Source: Myxococcus fulvus (GTDB taxonomy: Bacteria > Myxococcota > Myxococcia > Myxococcales > Myxococcaceae). Taken from it: DNA of 64,000 nucleotides. Below the pieces are notes generated by a model. It had not been told where the DNA came from, ran no database searches, and saw nothing but the letters and a program-made list of their open reading frames with translations. Shown here one piece after another: positions 15,888-24,214 of this stretch. A program made the position numbers and the translations under genes. The stretch lies in NCBI RefSeq assembly GCF_900111765.1, contig NZ_FOIB01000007.1, forward strand, positions 310,001-374,000. Direction: 5' to 3'. The first letter of the stretch is position 1; each line of letters starts with the position of its first letter.

Positions 15888-17749
15888 CAGGCCACTCCGA
15901 GCTGCGCGTGCAGCGAGTTCAGGAGCGCGAACAGGTCCGCTCCCGCGAAGATGAACAGGTCCACGCCGGCCGCCTTGAAGGCCGCCTCGTGCTCACCAGG
16001 GCGTCCCGCCACCGCCACCGTGCGCGCGCCCTTCGCCTTCAGCGCCGCCGTCAGCGCGGGCACCCACTCGGGATACATCGCGTCCGGACCGGAGATGACC
16101 GCCAGCGTCGCGCCCGACCCGGCGAAGGCCGTCACCACCGCGGTGGGGTCCGCGAAGCCGTGCTGCTCCTTCGACTCGATGCCACCGGCCGCCAGCGCGT
16201 TGACCACCCACGTGGAGCGCGCGGTGTGCTCGGCCACCGTGCCCAGGCTCGCCAGGAACGCGGTGGGCCGCTGCCCGTGGGCCGCGACGTACCGGTCGCT
16301 CGCGTCGCGCAACGACTCGAAGGGCTCCGCGATGCGCGTGGGCTTCAGTCCCTCGCTGCTCGCGACGGTGCTCCGCGCCCGGGCCTCGCGGCGCACGGGC
16401 GCCTCGCCCAGGAAGGGGAACTCGCTCACGCCCACGATGGGCTGCTTGCGGCTGCGCACGGCCTTCTCCCGCGCGGTCCGCGTCTCCGTGAGCACCTTCG
16501 CGATGTCACCCTGGGCCAGCGCCTTCTCCAGGCCCCCGAGCGACTCGATGCGCTGCAGCTCCGTCCACGCCGCGCGCGCGAGCTCCGAGGTGAGCTGCTC
16601 CAGGTAGTAGCTGCCGCCCGCGGGGTCCGCGACGCGGTTGAGGCTCGACTCGTCGCGCAGGATGAGCTGCGTGTTGCGCGCGAGCCTGCGCGCGCCCTCG
16701 TCCGGCGTGCCGAGCGGCTCGTCGAACGGGGAGGTGCTGACGCTGTCCGCGCCCGCGACCACCGCGGCGAAGGACTCGGCCGTGGCGCGCAGGATGTTCA
16801 CCCACGGGTCTCTCTGCGTCTTCGTGCCGATGGCGGTGCGCGCGTGCAGCCGCATCGCCTGCGCCTCGGGCGAGCCACCCGACGCGGCCACGACCTTGGC
16901 CCACAACAGCCGCGCGGCGCGCAGCTTGGCGATCTCCGGGAAGAACTGGCCGCCGACGGACAGCGCGAACTGCACCGAGCGCGCCGCGACGTCCACCGCC
17001 ACGCCCGCGCGCTCCATTCCGCGCAGGTACTCCACGCCCGTGGCCATGGCCCACGCCAGCTCATGCACCGACGTGGCCCCCGCGTCCGCGTAGGCCCGCG
17101 TCGACACCAGCAGCACGCGCAGCTCCGGCGCGCTCTTGGCCCGCGAGGTGACGAGCGGCGCGGCCTCGGCGAGCACCGCCGCCACGCCACCCGCCAGCGC
17201 GCCCGTGCGAGCGAGGATGCCCAAGGGGTCGATGCCCAGCGAGCCGCTCGGCTTGACGCCCGCCTTGTCGGCCACGGCCAGCAGCAGGGACGCCGTGGCG
17301 AGCGGCGCCGAGTCCGGCTCCAGGTGCACGGGAGTCCGGTCCAGCGGCACGTGGGCCAGCAGCCTGGCCAGCGTGGCCTCGTCCTTCACCGGGATGCCAT
17401 GGGCCGCACCCAGGCAGAGCCAGACACCCTGGGTGCCTCGCTCCAGGTCCGTGCGGAGGGCCTCGGCGGCGCGGGTGACGTCCGGCTCGGAGTACTCCTG
17501 GCACAAGAGCCAGCCGCCCTCGGTGTGGCCCAGGGGCTGGGTGCCCCGGACGTAGGGGGCGACGCCCGGCGGCTGCGGCGCGGCCGGGTCTGCTTGCGCG
17601 TAGAGGGGCTGGAGCGCCAGTCCGCCTTCCAGCGATGACTGGAGCACCGTGAAGGGCTTGCCCTTCAGGTCCTTGTCCACCAGCCGGCGCCACTCCTCGA
17701 GCGTGCGGGCCGGGAACTCGGCGGCGATGTGAAGAGGCACCTGCGACAT
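15887..17749 (-). CDS. mutA: Methylmalonyl-CoA mutase, small subunit
   Basis: 620 residues. It is homologous to the large subunit (RGTQPLGHTEGGW, AYADAGATSVHELAWAMATG, GGSYYLEQLTSELARAAW) but lacks the cobalamin DxHxxG motif and the catalytic residues, as is normal for the non-catalytic partner of the heterodimer. The start at 17747-17749 gives MSQVPLHIAAEF, behind CGAGGA. An upstream in-frame extension of 26 residues is rejected because it is Pro/Arg-rich and has no ribosome-binding site. It is the first gene of a minus-strand operon (small subunit, large subunit, MeaB, IcmF) whose promoter must lie in 17750-17950. Confidence 0.93.
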   Translation of the reverse strand: MSQVPLHIAAEFPARTLEEWRRLVDKDLKGKPFTVLQSSLEGGLALQPLYAQADPAAPQPPGVAPYVRGTQPLGHTEGGWLLCQEYSEPDVTRAAEALRTDLERGTQGVWLCLGAAHGIPVKDEATLARLLAHVPLDRTPVHLEPDSAPLATASLLLAVADKAGVKPSGSLGIDPLGILARTGALAGGVAAVLAEAAPLVTSRAKSAPELRVLLVSTRAYADAGATSVHELAWAMATGVEYLRGMERAGVAVDVAARSVQFALSVGGQFFPEIAKLRAARLLWAKVVAASGGSPEAQAMRLHARTAIGTKTQRDPWVNILRATAESFAAVVAGADSVSTSPFDEPLGTPDEGARRLARNTQLILRDESSLNRVADPAGGSYYLEQLTSELARAAWTELQRIESLGGLEKALAQGDIAKVLTETRTAREKAVRSRKQPIVGVSEFPFLGEAPVRREARARSTVASSEGLKPTRIAEPFESLRDASDRYVAAHGQRPTAFLASLGTVAEHTARSTWVVNALAAGGIESKEQHGFADPTAVVTAFAGSGATLAVISGPDAMYPEWVPALTAALKAKGARTVAVAGRPGEHEAAFKAAGVDLFIFAGADLFALLNSLHAQLGVA

Positions 17750-17848
17750 GCTGTGTCCTCGCGGGGGATGTGGCCGATGACAGGGCGGCCGTCCCCGTCC
17801 CATAGGCGCAAAAACGCGCCCGTTCAATGGCGGCGAGCGGGGGAGGGC

Positions 17849-17886
17849 CTTGTTGGCGTCGCGCCGGACGCCCAGGTGTCAACAAG
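17849..17886. promoter_or_regulatory. Inverted repeat in the divergent mutA/ankyrin promoter region
   Basis: CTTGTTG (17849-17855) pairs with CAACAAG (17880-17886). Inside the left half a second repeat, GGCGTC-N6-GACGCC (17855-17872), is nested. It could be an operator for the mutase operon or the ankyrin gene. No clear -35/-10 pair was found in the 201-bp gap. Confidence 0.4.
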
Positions 17887-17950
17887 CCGGGAGTCATGGG
17901 CCGGCGGAGCTCCAGGCGGGCGGGGGTTGCTTTCACCCACGAGGCGCGAG

Positions 17951-19087
17951 ATGGCTGACGCAGACGAGTCACCGGGTACGCGCGCCATGACGGAACAACA
18001 GTACGAGTTTCTGAAGCTCATCGGGAAGGTCCAGAGCCACAACTTCATCGAGGACCACATCCGGCCCTGGCGACCGGCCGAGTACCAGGAGCGCCTGGTG
18101 GAAGAGCAGGCGGAGAACGAGGCCACGCTCGAGCAGATCCGCCAGGTGCTCGCCTCGGGGCTGAGCCTGGACTTCGCGGACCAGAACCACCACACGCCGC
18201 TCCTGAAGGCCGTCACGCAGAACAACGTGGCGCTCATCCAGTTGCTCATGGCCCACGGCGCCGACATCCGCGTGGCCCACGGCAACGAGATGCCGCTGCA
18301 CCGCGCGGCGGAGTTCGGCGCGGACCGGGTCGTGCGCTTCATCATCGAGCAGGGCGTGGACCCGCGGACCCCGTCACCCTTCGGCAGCAGCGCGCTGCTC
18401 ATCGCCCGGAGCTCGCGTTACAGCCGCGGTGTCCCGGCCATGCTGGTGCAACTGCTGCTGCCCACCAAGGACCAGCGTCCGCCGCCTCCCAAGAAGCTCA
18501 AGGGGCTCTCCGAGGAGAAGGTGATGACGTACCTCTCCAGCGAGCCGCCCGCGGGTGTCAGCGCGGCGTCCTGGGAGATGCTCCGCGGCATCATGGACGC
18601 CGTCTTCGTGGAGGCTCACGCCGTCTCGTTGGCCGAGCTCTACGAGGGCATCGAGTCTCGTTCCTCCATGAACCCCGACCTGGTCTTCGCCGCCATCGGC
18701 CTCATCCAGGCCGTCATCGTCGAGGCGCCCAAGAACAAGTCGGTGAAGAAGCTCTCCAAGGACTCTCATGCCCATCACGGGGACCTGGAGATCAACGGCC
18801 CGCTCACCGTGAAGTCGCTCCTGGTGACGGGCAACCTGACGGTGAAGGGCAAGGCCGCCAACCCCGTCGGAGCCTCGCTGTTCGTCGGGGGCTCCTTCCG
18901 GTGCGAGACCTTCCACACCGAGGGGCCCGTCATCGTCGGCGGCGACCTGGACGCCTCCCTCGTCGAGGCGAAGGGCAACGACTACGCGCTCGAGGTCCGG
19001 GGCACCCTGCGCACCCCGAAGCTCGTGGTGAAACAGCATGTCGTCAAGGCGGGGCATTTCGAGGTCCAGGAGCGCGTTGACTCCTAG
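17951..19087 (+). CDS. Ankyrin-repeat protein with C-terminal beta-helix-like region
   Basis: 378 residues, apparently cytosolic. The middle contains two to three ankyrin repeats (TPLLKAVTQNNVALIQLLMA, HGADIRVAHGNEMPLHRAAE, FGADRVVRFIIEQGVDPR) for protein contacts. The last ~90 residues (DLEINGPLTVKSLLVTGNL, VGGSFRCETFHTEGPVIVGG) show the regular short-strand pattern of polymer-forming, bactofilin-like right-handed beta-helices. The combination suggests an adaptor attached to a filament or scaffold; this is an inference. The ATG at 17951 has GAGG at 17941. An upstream in-frame extension is rejected because it overlaps the divergent mutA promoter. Confidence 0.75.
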   Translation: MADADESPGTRAMTEQQYEFLKLIGKVQSHNFIEDHIRPWRPAEYQERLVEEQAENEATLEQIRQVLASGLSLDFADQNHHTPLLKAVTQNNVALIQLLMAHGADIRVAHGNEMPLHRAAEFGADRVVRFIIEQGVDPRTPSPFGSSALLIARSSRYSRGVPAMLVQLLLPTKDQRPPPPKKLKGLSEEKVMTYLSSEPPAGVSAASWEMLRGIMDAVFVEAHAVSLAELYEGIESRSSMNPDLVFAAIGLIQAVIVEAPKNKSVKKLSKDSHAHHGDLEINGPLTVKSLLVTGNLTVKGKAANPVGASLFVGGSFRCETFHTEGPVIVGGDLDASLVEAKGNDYALEVRGTLRTPKLVVKQHVVKAGHFEVQERVDS

Positions 19088-19145
19088 TGCTTGAACCAGC
19101 GCGTCATGACCGGATGATGCGATTGCCCCTAGGGTGACGGCCCGA

Positions 19146-19679
19146 ATGCCGACCGAAGTCAAAGTCCAGTCCACGTTGTTCGAGTCGCTGATTCGTTGCA
19201 TGAACCCCGACTCGGCCCAGCGCGCCGAGCTCCTCGCGGCGGGCTACGACGTGGAGAAGCCGCGCGCCACCTATCCCGCGTCCGTGTTCGCCGCGTGTCA
19301 GGCCGTGGCGCTGCGCACGACGTACGCGGGGCTCGCGCCGAAGGCCGCTCAGCGTGAGCTGGGACGGGACCTGGTCCGCAAGTACTTCGACACGCTGGTG
19401 GGCCGCGTGGTGGGCATGGCGCTGAAGGTGGCGGGGCCCGAGCGGGCGATGAAGCGCGTGGCGCTCAGCTTCAGCTCGGTGATGGAGCCAGTGGACATCA
19501 CGGTGGAGAACATGGGGCCGCAGGTCTGGCGCGCGAAGTTCCGCGGCTACGTCTTCCCCGCCGAGGCCGCCGCGGGCACCTGTGAGGTCGCCCTGAAACA
19601 GGCGGGCGCCTCCACGGCCACCGTGGAGGTGGAGCGCTACGAGGGCACCGAGGGCTTCGACCTGCGTCTTCGCTGGTGA
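19146..19679 (+). CDS. DUF2378 (TIGR02265) family protein
   Basis: 177 residues with the layout of the myxobacterium-restricted DUF2378 paralogue family: FESLIRCMNPDSAQ..ELLAAGYD..KPRATYP at the start, a central ELGRDLVRKYFDTLVGR helix and a C-terminal beta region closing in YEGTEGFDLRLRW. Function is unknown; many paralogues occur per myxobacterial genome. The ATG at 19146 is used. A GTG at 19134 would add four residues. It is 58 bp downstream of the ankyrin gene and could be co-transcribed. It converges on the M1-peptidase fusion gene with a 19-bp gap. Confidence 0.8.
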   Translation: MPTEVKVQSTLFESLIRCMNPDSAQRAELLAAGYDVEKPRATYPASVFAACQAVALRTTYAGLAPKAAQRELGRDLVRKYFDTLVGRVVGMALKVAGPERAMKRVALSFSSVMEPVDITVENMGPQVWRAKFRGYVFPAEAAAGTCEVALKQAGASTATVEVERYEGTEGFDLRLRW

Positions 19680-19698
19680 AGCCCCCGCTACTCCTGGC

Positions 19699-22600
19699 TC
19701 AGGGCTGGGGCGTGCCCAGCGCCACGGCCGCGCCCTCCTTGGGCTCCGTCACGTTGTCCTGCGACGTGCGGTCGATGAGCTTGTTGAGCGGATCGATGCC
19801 GACCTCGACGGGCTTCACCGGCACCGTGAAACTCAGCTCGGATTCACCCTGGCTCACCTGACGCTTCTCCAGGAACACCGCGTTGCCGTCCTCGTCGAGC
19901 GCGCCCACGTCCATCCAGTCGGAGAACTTCAGCTCCGTCTGCTCGCCCTTGTCGTCGCTGCGGTACTTCTTCGCGATGACCTTGAGCGTGACATCCCAGC
20001 CGCCCTGGGCGTTCTGCCGCATCGTCGCGGACACCGCCCGGTTGTCGTAGAGGGTGATGGTCTCGAAGAGGTCCTCCAGCAGGTACTGGTACTCCGGCGG
20101 CGTCTCCTCGCGCAAAAAGCCGATGAGCTCCGCGGAGCCCGTGTACGGAGGCCCCTGGAAGCGGACCTTGTCCACGTAGCGCTTCAGGGCGCGGTTGACG
20201 CGCTCCTCGCCGATGAAGTCCTGCAGCGCGTACATGGCGAGGCTGCCCTTCTGGTAGTGGATGTACGGCTGGTTCTCCACCCGCGACAGGGGCACCTCCT
20301 TCTTGCGCTCCATCGCGCGGCCCATCAGGTAGCTGTCCAGCTCGAACTTGAGGAAGCGCTTCATCTTCGTCGCGCCGAAGCGGTGCTTCATCACCATCAG
20401 CGCGGCGTATTGCGCCATCGTCTCCGACGTCATCGTGGCGCCCTGCGCGCGCCCGCCCACCACCTGATGCGCCCACCACTGATGGGCGATCTCGTGCGCG
20501 GTGATGTAGTAGGGGTAGTCGACGTCGTCCGGGCTGCCGTCGCGCACGCGGGCGATGAAGCCCACCGCCTCCGAGTACGGAATCGTGTTGGGGAACGACT
20601 GCGCGAAGCTCCCGTAGCGGGGGAACTCCAGGATGCGCGCCTGGCGGTGCTGGTATGGCCCGAAGTTCTCCGAGCAGTACTCCAGCGCGTCCTTCATGCC
20701 GCGCATCATCCGGTCCAACACGTACGTGTGCGTGGGGTGGTGGTAGATCTCCAGCGCCACGCCCTTCCACGTGTCGCGCATCACCTCGTAGCGCGCGGAC
20801 AGCACCGAGTAGAACTTCAGGATGGGCTGGTCCATCTTGTAGCGGAAGAAGCGCCGGTCCCCCACGGTCCACTCCTTCTCCAGGTAGCCCGGGGCGATGG
20901 CGATCTGGTCCGGTGACGTGCTCACCGTGGCCTGGAAGGAGACGAAGTCCGCGTCGGGCGTGATGTAGTTGTTCGCCAGCGCCTTCGGGTCATCCCGGTC
21001 CGGCAGCCGCTCCTTGGGCGCGAGCCCGTACTCCTTGCGGTCCTTGTCCTCGGACAGCTCCGAGTCCTCCTGGTAGCCGAGCGTCGGCAGGTTGCCGCTG
21101 TTGAAGAAGGTGCCGTTGCTCACGATGTCCGTGCGCGCCGGCCCGTGCTTCAGGCGCTTCGCGTGGAACTCCAGGTCGAAGACCAGCTCCGCCTCCGCGC
21201 CCGGGGCCAGGGGCGTGGGCAGCTCCAGGACGAACAGGCCCAGCTCCCGGTCCGTGGGCTCCGTGCGCTCGGCGCCCGCGAGGCTCAGCTTGCGCACGCG
21301 CACGTCGGTGGGCATGTCGAGCAGCACCTTGGCGATGGGCTCCTGCGTCTTGTTGCGCAGCCGGTAGGTGCCGAGCGCCTCCAGCCGCTGCTCCTCCGGA
21401 TGGATGTGGAACGTCACGTCCACGTCCGTCACGCGCGGGTGGGGCAGGGCGAGGAAGGACTTGTACTCCTTCTCGTAGCGGGCCCGCGCGCGCTCCATGT
21501 CCTTCTCGGTGACGTACGGGTTGACGACGCGGGTCTGGTACGTGATGAAACTGCCCAGCCCCAGGAACGCCAGCAGCGCCACGCTGGCGCCGGCCGTCCA
21601 CGCCCAGCTTTGTCGGGCCCGAGCCTCGCGCAGCCGCTCCTTCCACCGCGTGGTGCGACCCCGGACGATGAGCAGGTAGCCCACCGCGACGAGCAGCACC
21701 GCGAGCGCGTACCAGTACAGGCGGAACCACACGAGGTTGGACACGAAGTGGCCGTAGCCGTTCATGTCCGAGTACAGCACGCCCGTGTCCGAGCCGTAGC
21801 GCACCAGCCGGTCCTCCACGCCGAACAGGCCCAGCGCGGCCTGCGCGGCGAAGTGGATGACCATGACCAGGTACGCCAGGTACTTCTGGTGGATGAGCAC
21901 CTGCGCGAAGAAGGCCAGCACGCACAGGAGCACCTCGTGCGTGAAGTCCACCAGGATGATGTCCGTGAAGTACAGGCCCCACTCAATCTGGAAGAAGCCC
22001 CGGCTCACCTGGGTGATGAGCACCGCGAGCGCGACCACCACCTTGAGCGAGAGCACCACCAGCAAGAGCGCGCCCAGCTTGGACGCATAGCCCACCCACG
22101 TCGGGGCCCGCGTCGCGTCCACGATGTCGCCCAGGCCCGCGTCGCGCTCCTTCCACACCAGCTCGCCGGCGTAGAAGGTGAGGGTGATGAGCACGAAGGG
22201 CTTGAAGGTGCCCGTCGCCACCTCCAGCGCCTGCCACGTCACCGGCCAGGTGGAGGTGCCGTAGAGCTGCTTGGACACCAGCGCGCCCAGCGTGACGAAG
22301 ATGAGCCCCGCCACCACGAAGGACCAGTACACCGGGGAGCGCAGCACGTCCCGGAAGGCCAGCCACGCGGACGCCGCGGCCGTGCGCGCCCAGCTCCCGA
22401 ACGTCGGCGCGGCGCGCGTGGTGGGGATGCCCACGGGCGCCTGAGCTGCCTCCTCCGCCTTCGCCGCGCGGCCACCCCGGTGCTCCTCCACCTCGGGACG
22501 GAAGCGCAGCACGGTGAGGCCCAACAGCAGCGCGCCCACGGCGGACCACAACAGCCGGTTGACGAGCAGCACTCCGCTGAACGGAATCAGGTCGCGGTTG

Positions 22601-23301
22601 CGCTCGGCGGGGGTCCAGTAGCGCGTCACGTTGTCGACGGTGATGAACCCGAACGGGTCCAGGATGGAGCCCAGCGGCCGGTTGGCCACGTCCGACATGG
22701 CGGAGCTGAGCGCCAGGTAGCCCAGCACCAGCACGACGACGCCCACGTACACGGGGGCCATGCGGCGCGTGAGCGCGGCCAGCGAGAAGAACACCGTGCC
22801 CGCGAAGAACAGCGTGGGCCACACGCCCACCAGGTACGGCCACAGGTAGGCGAACGACTGGTGTGGCGCGAGCTGCGTCTTGTCGATGAGCCACACGACG
22901 CCGGCGCCCACGAGCAGGCCCGGGATGATGGACAACATCAGCACCGCGCTGAAGACGAACGCGCCGAGGAAGCGGCCCAGCAGGTACGGCACCTTCTTCA
23001 CGTTCTTCGTGAAGATGAGCATCCACGTGCCGTGACCGAAGTCCTGGTACGCGGCCTGACCGAAGACGGCCGCCACCATGAGCAGGGCGAACAGGCCCAG
23101 CACGGTGATGAAGTTGAAGAGCGTGTACGGGCTGTTGGCCAGCACGCGCTCGGAGCCTGAGCCGGCGCTGATGTTCTTGAAGACGCCGCCGGTCGCCAGC
23201 ATCAACAGCAGGCCGGCGCCAGCGAGCACCGCCGCGTACACCCAGGTCGAGATCATCTTGACCCGGCGACGCAGCTCGAAGGTCACGAGTGCGCTGAACA
23301 T
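19699..23301 (-). CDS. ABC-2 type permease fused to an M1-family aminopeptidase domain
   Basis: 1200 residues. The N-terminal ~570 residues contain two sets of hydrophobic helices of ABC-2 permease type (MFSALVTFELRRRVKMISTW, GLFALLMVAAVFGQAAYQDF). The C-terminal half, after a further membrane segment, is an M1 metallopeptidase with the zinc motif HEIAHQWW, and ETMAQYAALM supplies the third ligand Glu about 20 residues later. The upstream gene, 1 bp away, is the matching ATPase. The pair could export peptides and trim them outside the membrane, or use the peptidase as a sensor. The fusion is a recognised but little-studied bacterial family, and the substrate is unknown. Confidence 0.88.
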   Translation of the reverse strand: MFSALVTFELRRRVKMISTWVYAAVLAGAGLLLMLATGGVFKNISAGSGSERVLANSPYTLFNFITVLGLFALLMVAAVFGQAAYQDFGHGTWMLIFTKNVKKVPYLLGRFLGAFVFSAVLMLSIIPGLLVGAGVVWLIDKTQLAPHQSFAYLWPYLVGVWPTLFFAGTVFFSLAALTRRMAPVYVGVVVLVLGYLALSSAMSDVANRPLGSILDPFGFITVDNVTRYWTPAERNRDLIPFSGVLLVNRLLWSAVGALLLGLTVLRFRPEVEEHRGGRAAKAEEAAQAPVGIPTTRAAPTFGSWARTAAASAWLAFRDVLRSPVYWSFVVAGLIFVTLGALVSKQLYGTSTWPVTWQALEVATGTFKPFVLITLTFYAGELVWKERDAGLGDIVDATRAPTWVGYASKLGALLLVVLSLKVVVALAVLITQVSRGFFQIEWGLYFTDIILVDFTHEVLLCVLAFFAQVLIHQKYLAYLVMVIHFAAQAALGLFGVEDRLVRYGSDTGVLYSDMNGYGHFVSNLVWFRLYWYALAVLLVAVGYLLIVRGRTTRWKERLREARARQSWAWTAGASVALLAFLGLGSFITYQTRVVNPYVTEKDMERARARYEKEYKSFLALPHPRVTDVDVTFHIHPEEQRLEALGTYRLRNKTQEPIAKVLLDMPTDVRVRKLSLAGAERTEPTDRELGLFVLELPTPLAPGAEAELVFDLEFHAKRLKHGPARTDIVSNGTFFNSGNLPTLGYQEDSELSEDKDRKEYGLAPKERLPDRDDPKALANNYITPDADFVSFQATVSTSPDQIAIAPGYLEKEWTVGDRRFFRYKMDQPILKFYSVLSARYEVMRDTWKGVALEIYHHPTHTYVLDRMMRGMKDALEYCSENFGPYQHRQARILEFPRYGSFAQSFPNTIPYSEAVGFIARVRDGSPDDVDYPYYITAHEIAHQWWAHQVVGGRAQGATMTSETMAQYAALMVMKHRFGATKMKRFLKFELDSYLMGRAMERKKEVPLSRVENQPYIHYQKGSLAMYALQDFIGEERVNRALKRYVDKVRFQGPPYTGSAELIGFLREETPPEYQYLLEDLFETITLYDNRAVSATMRQNAQGGWDVTLKVIAKKYRSDDKGEQTELKFSDWMDVGALDEDGNAVFLEKRQVSQGESELSFTVPVKPVEVGIDPLNKLIDRTSQDNVTEPKEGAAVALGTPQP

Positions 23302-23302
23302 G

Positions 23303-24193
23303 TCACGCCGCCTTCGACGCGCCGGACAGCGCGTGGAAGTAGACGTCCTCCAGGTCGGGGCTCGCGGCCTCGAAGCCCTCGGGCGCGCTCGGGGCGTGCA
23401 CGTGCACCAGCCGTTGGCCCGCCACGCGCCGCACGGCGATGACCTCCAGTTGCTTCGACAGCGCGTCGAGCTCCTCCTGGCTCGTGACGAAGCGCTTCCA
23501 CACCCGGCCTCGCAGCTGGTCCACCAGCTTCAGCGGGTGGCCGCTCGCCACCACGCGGCCCTGCGCGAGCACGGCCATGTTCTGACAGAGGTCCGCCACG
23601 TCCGACACGATGTGCGTGGACAGCAGCACCACCACGTCCGAGCTGATCTCCGCCAGCAGGTTGTGGAAGCGGAAGCGCTCGGCGGGGTCCAGGCCCGCGG
23701 TGGGCTCGTCGACGATGAGCAGCTTGGGGTCTCCGAGCAGCGCCTGGGCGATGCCGAAGCGCTGCTTCATGCCGCCGGAGAAGCCGCCGAGCCTGCGGTC
23801 GCGGTGCTCCCACAGGTTCACCTTGGTGAGCAGCGCCTTCACCGCGTCATGGCGCGCGCGCCGCTGGGCCAGGCCCTTGAGCTGCGCCAGGTGGTCCAGC
23901 ATGTCCCAGGCCGTCACCTTCGGGTACACGCCGAAGTCCTGCGGCAGGAAGCCGAGCACGTCGCGCAGCCGATCCTTGTCACGTCTCACGTCGATGCCGT
24001 CGAAGGTCATCGTCCCACCGTCCACGTCCTGCAGCGTGGCGATGGAGCGCATGAGCGTCGATTTTCCGGCGCCGTTGGGCCCCAGCAGGCCGAACATCCC
24101 TCGGGGGATGGTGAGGGTGACGTCGTGCAACGCACGCGTACCATTGGGGTACGTCTTGGACACGCCTTCGAGTCGGAGCTCCATGTCGGGCAT
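23303..24193 (-). CDS. ABC transporter ATP-binding protein
   Basis: 296 residues with LGPNGAGKSTLMRS (Walker A), LPQDFGVYP (Q loop), LGGFSGGMKQRFGIAQALLG (signature; FSGGM), LLIVDEPTAGLDP (Walker B, D loop) and LSTHIVSD (H loop). It energises the permease/M1-peptidase fusion encoded 1 bp downstream (TGACATG junction). The first good ATG is at 24193. A TTG one codon earlier and an ATG at 24184 are alternatives. The gene is transcribed divergently from the GH5-like gene, with only about 20-40 bp between start codons, so one or both messages may be leaderless. Confidence 0.93.
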   Translation of the reverse strand: MPDMELRLEGVSKTYPNGTRALHDVTLTIPRGMFGLLGPNGAGKSTLMRSIATLQDVDGGTMTFDGIDVRRDKDRLRDVLGFLPQDFGVYPKVTAWDMLDHLAQLKGLAQRRARHDAVKALLTKVNLWEHRDRRLGGFSGGMKQRFGIAQALLGDPKLLIVDEPTAGLDPAERFRFHNLLAEISSDVVVLLSTHIVSDVADLCQNMAVLAQGRVVASGHPLKLVDQLRGRVWKRFVTSQEELDALSKQLEVIAVRRVAGQRLVHVHAPSAPEGFEAASPDLEDVYFHALSGASKAA

Positions 24194-24214
24194 CAACCTA
24201 GCCCATCCGTTACC

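Noticed and set aside
13905..16607. 900-codon plus-strand reading frame opposite the methylmalonyl-CoA mutase genes
   Set aside because: Same antisense effect; it runs across the borders of two verified genes and has no ribosome-binding site.
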